Shown: one piece after another, positions 57,152-64,000 of the stretch | Position numbering within the stretch: the first letter of the stretch is position 1 | How the letters are laid out: each line of letters opens with the position of its first letter | Assembly (NCBI GenBank): GCA_007115705.1 | Contig: QXEO01000167.1 | Location: forward strand, 4,724,553-4,788,552 | DNA: 64,000 bases | Direction of reading: 5' to 3' | Origin: Dactylis glomerata | Lineage: Eukaryota; Streptophyta; Magnoliopsida; Poales; Poaceae | The notes under the pieces: model-generated | What the model saw: only the letters and a program-made list of their open reading frames with translations | What the model was told of the DNA's origin: nothing | Database searches by the model: none | Position numbers and translations under genes: made by a program

Positions 57152-60100
57152 GCTGAGCATTGAATCCATGCTAGAAACCAAACTAGAGAGGTGGTATAAG
57201 CACCTCAGTCACCATTTGCATGGAACATAGGTGTCAGCAGCAGCACAACCTTAGAGACCTATAAATAGGACCCCAAGCCATGCCTTGAAAATCACAAATC
57301 CTCACAAAGCTCATAAGAAACACTCTCAGACCAGAGGTAGAGAGAAAGAGCTAAAGAATCTCCTCGAGGCCAGAGGCTTAAGGAGTGGAACTCCAAACAC
57401 ACCCACTGGTGTGAAGGAGAAGATCTAGAGGAGCACTTGGAGGAAGAACTAGAGCCAGGAGGAGAAGAACTGCATCGATCTTCATCAAGCACACTTAGTT
57501 GTCTACAAAGGTTATAGCTAAAACCCTAGGAGTAGAATTAGTGAGAGGGAGTGGTAGCTACTTCCTAGAACCCTAAGTCCCTGCTGTGTATCTCCAATAC
57601 TGGAGAATAGCATCAGCAAACTCAAAGGCCTGGCACAACTGACCATTAGAGGACCATAGGATAGTACTAGTGTAACTAGTACTAAACTTGATCATGCAAC
57701 TGACAGTGCATGCACAAGTACATGTAGATATAGCAGACACAGCTAAAGCACATTTAATTAAAGTATACAAACACTCAAAAATGCATATAATCTGTGAGAT
57801 ATGGATGCTTAGCACATTCATAGGCAACTGATACACAACCAAGTAATAATCAAACCCTAAAACTAACAGTTAACTAAAGAACAATGGTTAACTGAAGACT
57901 GATAGTAGCAGTTAACTGAATAATTAACAGTAAAAGTAGTTTCAGAGTTCATAGGTAAGTAATCTTGATCATGTCGAGTACCAGTAACCATAAGAACATA
58001 CTAGGACACCCTAGAACCTACTAGAAGCCATCCAATCGACCAAAGCATGTATCACCGTTTACAGATGAAATTGAAGATTTACCAAAGCTTCAGAAGTAAT
58101 CAAACAACATGCATTCGAGATACTAAGCATAGTAATAGCTAGAAGGAATATATCAAACACTAGATTAGAACCTAATCGAGCTCAAGAGTATCGAAACCCT
58201 AGAAATGGGGGTTGTAGAGAAGCAAACCCTAGATAGTGAGCCAACAGTAGAAATTGTAGGGATAGGAGTAGAAGTAGAGGTAGAGAGAGAGGAGAATACC
58301 TACCTTTTGGGAGAGGGAGAAGAGCTCACCATCACCTAAGACGAATCGGAGGCGGCACAGGGAGCACCCCACGGGGGGATACTCAACCTGCACCTGCCAC
58401 TAGACAAAGTAGACGTCGTAGTCGAGCACCCAAGACCAGTAGTAGTCCCAGGAGCGCCGGAGAGGTCGCCAGAGTAGAGCACGACCATGAGCACCAAAAC
58501 CCTAAATCCAATCTAGGATTGAATCAAGTCGTAGAGGATGCAATCGAGGGGATTTTGGGATAGACTTGTAGAGCGGAGAGAGGCGAGTCGATTGAGCACC
58601 AGGGCGATGCCAGAGCTAGTCGGAGACAACCGGAATGGTGAGGCGACAGCGGCGGCGACAGTGATTTCAGTTGCCAGAGCGAGGAGGAGGATGAAGTCGA
58701 GTGAGTGAGAGAGAGGGGGCGCGGTTTGGTTCGACCGAACCAGTACGCTGGTTTTTACCACTTTGGTCTGACTACTGGGCCCAGGGGCATTTTAGTCTTT
58801 TCATAAATAGATAAAATGCAATAATAGGAAATAAAGCCGTAGGAACCTCAGAAAAATATAATAAAAATATTTTTGAACTCAGAAAAATGAGATGAAAACA
58901 ACTAACATATTCATAGGAATAGTTGAAATACTTTTATTTTTGATGAATTTAGAATTAAAAGAAATCAAGTTAAAACTTGATAATTCAAAATAAAATCGTA
59001 ACAAGTGTTATTTAATTGTTTTGAGTGTGCAAATTTAATTCTTATAGATATATGAAAATTCTAAAGGAATATTAAAACATTCCTAAAACAGTAGTATCAC
59101 CTTTGATTATTCTATATCAATATATACTTTGTCGAACTCCCGCTGTATGAACATGATTTGTTACAACCTTCTGACGATTCAAAATCCTTCCATGCTACTC
59201 TTGAGTATGCTGGTTGACAAATGGAGAATTCGCTATATAGTTGGTTGGTTGTTTCATTGTGTGACAGAAAAGTGTGTAGGAAGAAAGGATCAATATTGAT
59301 AGTACTATTGGAATCGTAAAGTTTGAATAATTGATTGAAAGACAAACAAACCCAAAAGGAATGAAATAAATCACACGTGAAATCTTTGCATAGCATAGAG
59401 TTGCATTAGAATGCGATTTGAACTTTTGAAGTATTTTCTTAAGAATTGATTGTTAATCTAGGTCCCGAGGTTAAGGGTCAAGTATAATCTTTGAACTGCA
59501 TTATCTTGCAATCACGCAAGTTCACCCTTGCACTTAATACTATTTTGTATAAACCTTTAAAAAAGGGAATCACCTACACAAAACAAATTAAGGTTTTAAG
59601 AATAAATTGAATCATAATTTGTGGGCAATGAAATCATGCTTTTGATACATATAAAGTCATGTTGGTGGAGATTTGATTATACCGAGAAAGTCACCCTAGG
59701 ATTTGACAACTGAAAGTAGTCAGTGATTTTCCAAAGCACCGTACAACCCGCGCTGACCACAGATCTTGGAATGGGACGAGCAAGTCAGAAGTTTCTTCTT
59801 AGTTCTATATATCTTTAGACGAATAGGTCAGACTGTGTTCCCGCAAGAAACTACAATGGGTGGGAGCCCGTAACATTCCCATCTTGTGCAGCAGGATGAC
59901 GATTTTATTGTTTTAGCAGGGATGGCATCTGATCATGGTTGGTCGACCAGTTCAATGTAAAAGGGTAGATTACGGAGTTAGGTAGTGATCGACATGACTT
60001 GGAGATGCTTGGAAACGGGCCTCACACCAAAGGAAGTGTGACTAGCGCAATAAGGCCAAGGACGTTTGTGGGAAAAGTAGCGCACCTCTCGAGAGTGTAT

Positions 60101-60870
60101 GAATGGTACATGTTACTCCCTATCCTAGGTAAGGATTGCGAATGCAGCGTGGAAAGGAACTAAATAGAAGTTCTAACAACCCGTGAAGACGGATGAATAG
60201 AACTCTAAAACTTACCTTTTCTAGAAAACTGTTTTTGAAAACCAAACCTTGGATGGAAATCTATGGTTACATAGCACACACCATTTTATAGAACTTGCTG
60301 AGTATGCCTATACTCAATCTATCTTCTTAAACCCTTTCTAGACTTTGAACTGTACAATACCGAGGAACCCAAAGCTAACCAACAGGAGGACGACAAGGTA
60401 TACTACAAAGAGTCAGATCTTTCAGAAGGAATAGAAGGCATAGATTACATAATAGAATATGGAGTGAACAGTGAGGACAACGATGAAGAAGCATAGACAT
60501 AGGATAGAATAGATGAGATTCGCAACATAGACTTACCTAAATAAAGTTGCGAAGCTCCAATGGTACTTAGCATAGTAGTACCAATGATCAGAAGATTAGC
60601 TAGTTTGAATTTAAATTTGAATTTGAATCCTCAATGGACCAATGAGGATCTTGAAATCTTTGTACATTATTGGTTGTTAATTATGAACATGTAAAGTTGC
60701 GGACCCGTGATGTTTTTGTTGTACCACTCTAAGGGATGTAATATTTGCGAATCGATACTTCATGAGTGTTATGTCAACGACTTGTACAATATAACATGTA
60801 GTGGTGTACATACATTTAATCGCGTTTAGGATAAACTTGTTTCCTAAAATCTTGGTATCCAAACAACCCG
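57152..60870. repeat. Long-LTR-like host sequence right of element C
   Basis: A TATA-like CCTATAAATAGG lies at about 57259-57270. A GC-rich leader-like block is at 58300-58790 (minus). A possible LTR start, TGTAACAAATC, reads leftward from about 59165. 59166-60870 appears to be the 3' part of another long LTR on the plus strand: an acceptor-like TTCTAG near 60350 is followed by an acidic open segment ending at about 60496. No gene product is recognised and exact element borders are not resolved. Confidence 0.4.
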
Positions 60871-61135
60871 AGAAAATTGCAAAAAACCACCACATTTGGG
60901 GTTAGGGTTTCAAAATACCACCACTTTTTAGTTTCTTTGCAAAAAAACCACCAGTTCATCTTCTATCTGTCGCAAAAAACACTGATCACACACTAAGTGC
61001 TTCTGACTAGATGGGCCCACTATCAGACAAACGTGGCACAATGTTTCTTTGTATTTTTGCAAAAAACACCTTCATATATTTTTTCTTCTAACCCTTAGTC
61101 CAATTCCTATTTTTTCAATTTTCTCTGTAATTTTT
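60871..61135. repeat. Dispersed A-rich repeat (AAAAACCACCA type)
   Basis: It begins GAGAAAATTGCAAAAAACCA and repeats the phrase 'caaaaaaccaccac' three to four times. The phrase is familiar from ends of Mutator-like or other non-autonomous DNA elements in grasses; the matching inverted end was not found. Confidence 0.4.
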
Positions 61136-61189
61136 TCTCTTCCTTGCCTGATAGCTATCATATTGACCACGATGTAGAGCTAGCTTCGG

Positions 61190-61390
61190 CCATGAGGCCG
61201 TCAAGCTCGGCCAGGCTCGGCCGTGGCAAGATCTGCCAAGGCGGCGTCGATGAACTCCGGCCAGGGTTTGGCGCCAGCAAGCTCGACCAGGCTCGGTCGC
61301 GCTGAGATCTGCCAGGGCGGCGGCCGACAAGCTTGGCTAGGGGCCGACACCGGCCAGGCTCGGCTGCAGACAAATTGGCCAGGGTAGGTG
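61190..61390. repeat. GC-rich imperfect tandem repeat
   Basis: A module containing AGCTCG(G/A)CCAGGCTCGG, then AGATCTGCCA(A/G)GGCGGC, starts at 61204 and again at 61280 (76-bp spacing), with a partial third copy. Three minus-strand frames stay open through it, a consequence of composition rather than a gene. Confidence 0.65.
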
Positions 61391-62838
61391 ATGAGGGTTA
61401 AACTCGACAAATGTCCTAGATGAAGGACTTAGGATCAGGGAGACAGGGCGTCGGATGAACTCGAAGGTAAACTCAGTCAAACAAGGTGGCTATGAAAGTA
61501 AACGTGGTTGTAGAACCTGGCTTGCTTTCAATCTGTCCCACACCGTCTCCTCCTAGCCCCTTTATATAGGTGGCCAAGTCTCAAGGATCGGGTGGGATCC
61601 GATATAGATTACAATATCGACATACGACATGAACTCATATTTCGACTAGTATTACAATTGGGCCTATCGTAACAGGCCTCAGGGGTACTCAACTAACAGG
61701 CTCTATTATCTATACCCTTGTTAGTAGCCCCCAAGATTCTACCAGAATTGCAAATTCGGGTTGAATCTCAGATCTTCAATTCTTCGACTTGATCAATTCT
61801 TCAACTTCTTCATATCTTTAAATCTTCGACTTGGTCTTATCGACTTATTCATTATAATACTTTGCAAGGGTTTTGATGAACAAGCCTGACAACTCTGACG
61901 GATCAAGAGGTCAGTTAACTGTTGGAACAGACACTTGCCACCTACTTCAAATTCAATCCCCTTGGATTTGAATTCGGGAAACCGGTCAAACCCATTCTTT
62001 TGCCGCATTTAGGACTTACAAAGAATGAGTCCCAGTGGTTCTCAGGGTACCTAGTGCGTCCACCAGGATTTTTCTTCACGTCGTAGACATAGATACATAC
62101 CAGCAGACCGCATCCATGTGCATATACCAGGCCACACAGGATGGATCCTGGGGTCTTACCTTCGTGATATATTTCAGTCACGGCATTCGAGTTTTGTCGC
62201 GATGACGCAACCCGAGAATCATATGTCGCAACCTTGTTTGACTGTTCCAGCGCACAAAATATTCGGGTTTATTCAACCTTGATCGATAAAAACCTTCCTC
62301 CCGATGGTAGTAATGATGCTTTCAGAATTTTATTCACCTTCATTGTTCATTATAAAACATCATCAGGTGCGCGCCCAGCGCTCCCAATGGGAGTAGACCC
62401 CAAGGCTATAGTCGAAGAAATTCTTTTTTTCGAGTATAGGCTCAATTATATTGTACCCACCTGTAACCTTTAGGTTAGAATTTTTTTAATGATGATATCG
62501 TCGGGTGCGCGCTCAGCGCTCCCGATGGTAGTAGCCCCTGAGGCAATAGTCAAATATTTTCGAGTATAGACTCCGACACTAACCCCTTTACTGACTTTTG
62601 TCGTATATCCTTTACTCACAAACTATTATATCCGATATCCATTGAGTATACACATCTGCCTTGTTAGCCTTGTAGCTACTTCATGACATCAGTAGCCAAA
62701 TCTCATTATACGTCAGTTTGACCAAGCGCTGACCGTTTCATGGGCAGCGTGGTAATTTTATATTTCCCCCGCCCGTTAGTGGGCTGCCGCTTCCTCTCCT
62801 TACGCCACGTCTCAGCCCACGTTCCTTCTCTGTGAAGG
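61391..62838. other. 5' region of a Transposase_28 element
   Basis: No ORF of note. It contains CCCCTTTATATAGGTGGCC (61557-61575), a phrase I associate with grass elements that carry Transposase_28 proteins, and two copies of a CAGCGCTCCC-containing module (about 62361 and 62495). Confidence 0.45.
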
Positions 62839-62845
62839 TATATAA
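62839..62845 (+). promoter_or_regulatory. TATA box before the Transposase_28 gene
   Basis: TATATAA followed by GGGGAGAG, 147 bp before the chosen start codon, giving a leader of normal length. Confidence 0.6.
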
Positions 62846-62992
62846 GGGGAGAGTGGGGAATTGTAATGTTTACCAGCTCATTGCTTCCGCCGCCGCCGCC
62901 ATTGCTGCAATCTTTGCATGCTTCCGACCTTCTGCATAGCCCTCGTGTGCAATTTGTGGATGCGTGTAAAGCATTTGGTGGAGAAAAACAAA

Positions 62993-64000
62993 ATGGTCAA
63001 AGGGAAAGCTGTGAATGCCGCTATGAGCTGGGTACCTTCTGCTTTCACGCAGAAGGATCTAGACAAGGCCAAGGCGGATAGCCTCATCTCCGATAGTGAC
63101 TCAGTCATCTTCCCCAGCACCGAGCGGATCCCCAAGCCCCAAAGCGGCTTCCGGGTGATGTTTCTTGCTTTACTTCTTCACTATCTTTCTCTTCCTACCC
63201 ACGAGTTCCTTCGTGGGCTTCTTTATGTGTACGGTGTGCAGCTTCATCAGCTCACACCAAATTCCCTTCTTCATATCGCATGCTTTATAACTCTTTGGGA
63301 GTCATTTTTGGGGATCGAACCCCATTTTACTCTCTGGAGATCCCTCTTTCGGCTTCGCCCCAGCGTCTCCTTTTTGAAAAAACCTGAGCTAGGTGGAGCT
63401 GTCATCTCTGTTCGTGCTGAGTCTCAATACCTAGAATTTTCCATGGCTGCATCAGTACAAGGTTGGAGGACCAAATGGTTTTACATCAAAGACCGTAAGG
63501 TCTCTTCCTCCGACGAGTACGGCCTTGCCCCCTTTGATGCCTCCCAGGAGTTGAAGAAATTGTCATCATGGGATTCACCTCCTTCAGATGTTGAGATGGA
63601 GGAAATTGCACCACTCCTGACCCGCATCTAAGTTCTAAAAGGAGGTAGAGGAGGTGCTCTATCGGGTACCCAACTCATGGCGTTCTTCATACAACGTCGA
63701 GTTCAACCCCTGCAACACCGTCTTTCCAAGCTGTGGACCTTTTCTGGCTTGGGAGATTCTTCTCGAGTATGTAAAGATCTGATGGAGAAGAAAGATGTCG
63801 ACAGGTGGGTCAGAGCTCTTACAACTCTTACTAGGGATCACGAGATTGCGGAATTGGCCGCTAATCATTTTGACTCCGAGCATCCTTTGCCTGCGGTATG
63901 TTCTCCTTGTATATCAACTTTTTGCCTTTTCACTTTCTTGCTACTATTGGTTTGCTTGTCTTGATAGTTTTATTGACTTATTTATGTACAGACCCATCAA
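62993..64000 (+). pseudogene. Putative gypsy-type transposon protein (Transposase_28 family), 5' part
   Basis: The start MVKGKAV at 62993 is preferred over an upstream in-frame ATG at 62918 because the family similarity begins after it. Residues about 50-130 carry the family signature: RVMFLALLLHYLSLP, HEFLRGLLYVYGVQLHQLTP and HIACFITLWESFLGIEP. The frame stops at TAA 63629-63631 (expected Gln, CAA to TAA), then continues unbroken in the same frame (GGALSGTQLMAFFIQRRVQPLQ, then RVRALT-type and FDSEHPLPA) to a splice donor at 63896. The function of the family is not established; it occurs in grass gypsy-like and other large elements. The downstream part lies beyond the window. Confidence 0.8.
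63896..63991 (+). other. Predicted 96-bp phase-0 intron of the Transposase_28 gene
   Basis: Donor CTGCG|GTATG at 63895/63896, T-rich interior, and acceptor TATGTACAG ending at 63991. The frame runs LPA then THQ across it. An unspliced reading would continue into hydrophobic, non-family sequence. Confidence 0.65.

Noticed and set aside
61115..61410. Three overlapping minus-strand frames with ADLSATEPG-type repeats
   Set aside because: All three frames are open because the tandem repeat is GC-rich and lacks stops; no gene evidence.
1..64000. CRISPR arrays, bacterial operons, ribosome binding sites, tRNA or rRNA genes
   Set aside because: The sequence is plant nuclear DNA; no regularly spaced repeat-spacer array and no tRNA or rRNA fold was seen. 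The tRNA-Asp similarity is only primer sites.

Overview
The window is nuclear DNA from a large, repeat-rich grass genome. The Athila-type and Copia-type LTR sequences point to a cool-season grass (Pooideae: Triticeae or oat relatives). The evidence is nested LTR retrotransposons with exact 5-bp target site duplications (TSDs), tRNA-Asp primer sites, Angela/BARE-like LTR remnants, a Stowaway-type MITE, and one intact intronless plant gene. I cannot fix the species from sequence alone.

Layout. 1-4493: remnants of older elements: a gypsy LTR end, a probable solo Copia-type LTR, a gypsy LTR with the adjoining integrase/chromodomain end of pol carrying one nonsense codon, and a Copia LTR piece. 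4527-18859: two complete non-autonomous LTR retrotransposons, A (minus) and B (plus), inserted head to head 24 bp apart. 18865-29803: a gene island of about 11 kb. Its only convincing host gene is an intronless GeBP/STOREKEEPER-type (DUF573) transcription factor at 20660-22201, with a perfect four-unit heat-shock element about 200 bp upstream. 29804-57151: a three-level nest. The host is an Athila-type gag-protease element C (minus, TSD CCCAT). It contains a solo LTR D (TSD GGAAG), a 3.9-kb solo LTR E (TSD TTTCT) that itself holds complete element F (TSD CATAG), and a gypsy block G that entered with loss of 227 bp of C's 5' LTR. 57152-60870: long-LTR-like sequence that hosted C. 60871-64000: an A-rich repeat, GC-rich tandem repeats, and the 5' part of a 'putative gypsy type transposon' (Transposase_28) gene with one nonsense codon and a likely phase-0 intron.

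How the parts relate. A, B, C and F share the LTR start (TGATACGTCTC type), the tRNA-Asp primer site, a 2.6-2.9 kb 3' non-coding module with a conserved hairpin, and three copies of a polypurine-tract-like motif. Behind the primer site, however, they carry different proteins: gag plus a degenerate protease (A), an unrecognised 322-aa acidic protein (B), gag plus protease (C), or gag-N plus coiled coil (F). None encodes reverse transcriptase or integrase, so all would depend on a partner element. This shared chassis with exchangeable coding cassettes is the most interesting system in the window. All coordinates and TSDs were read by eye; divergence counts are approximate.
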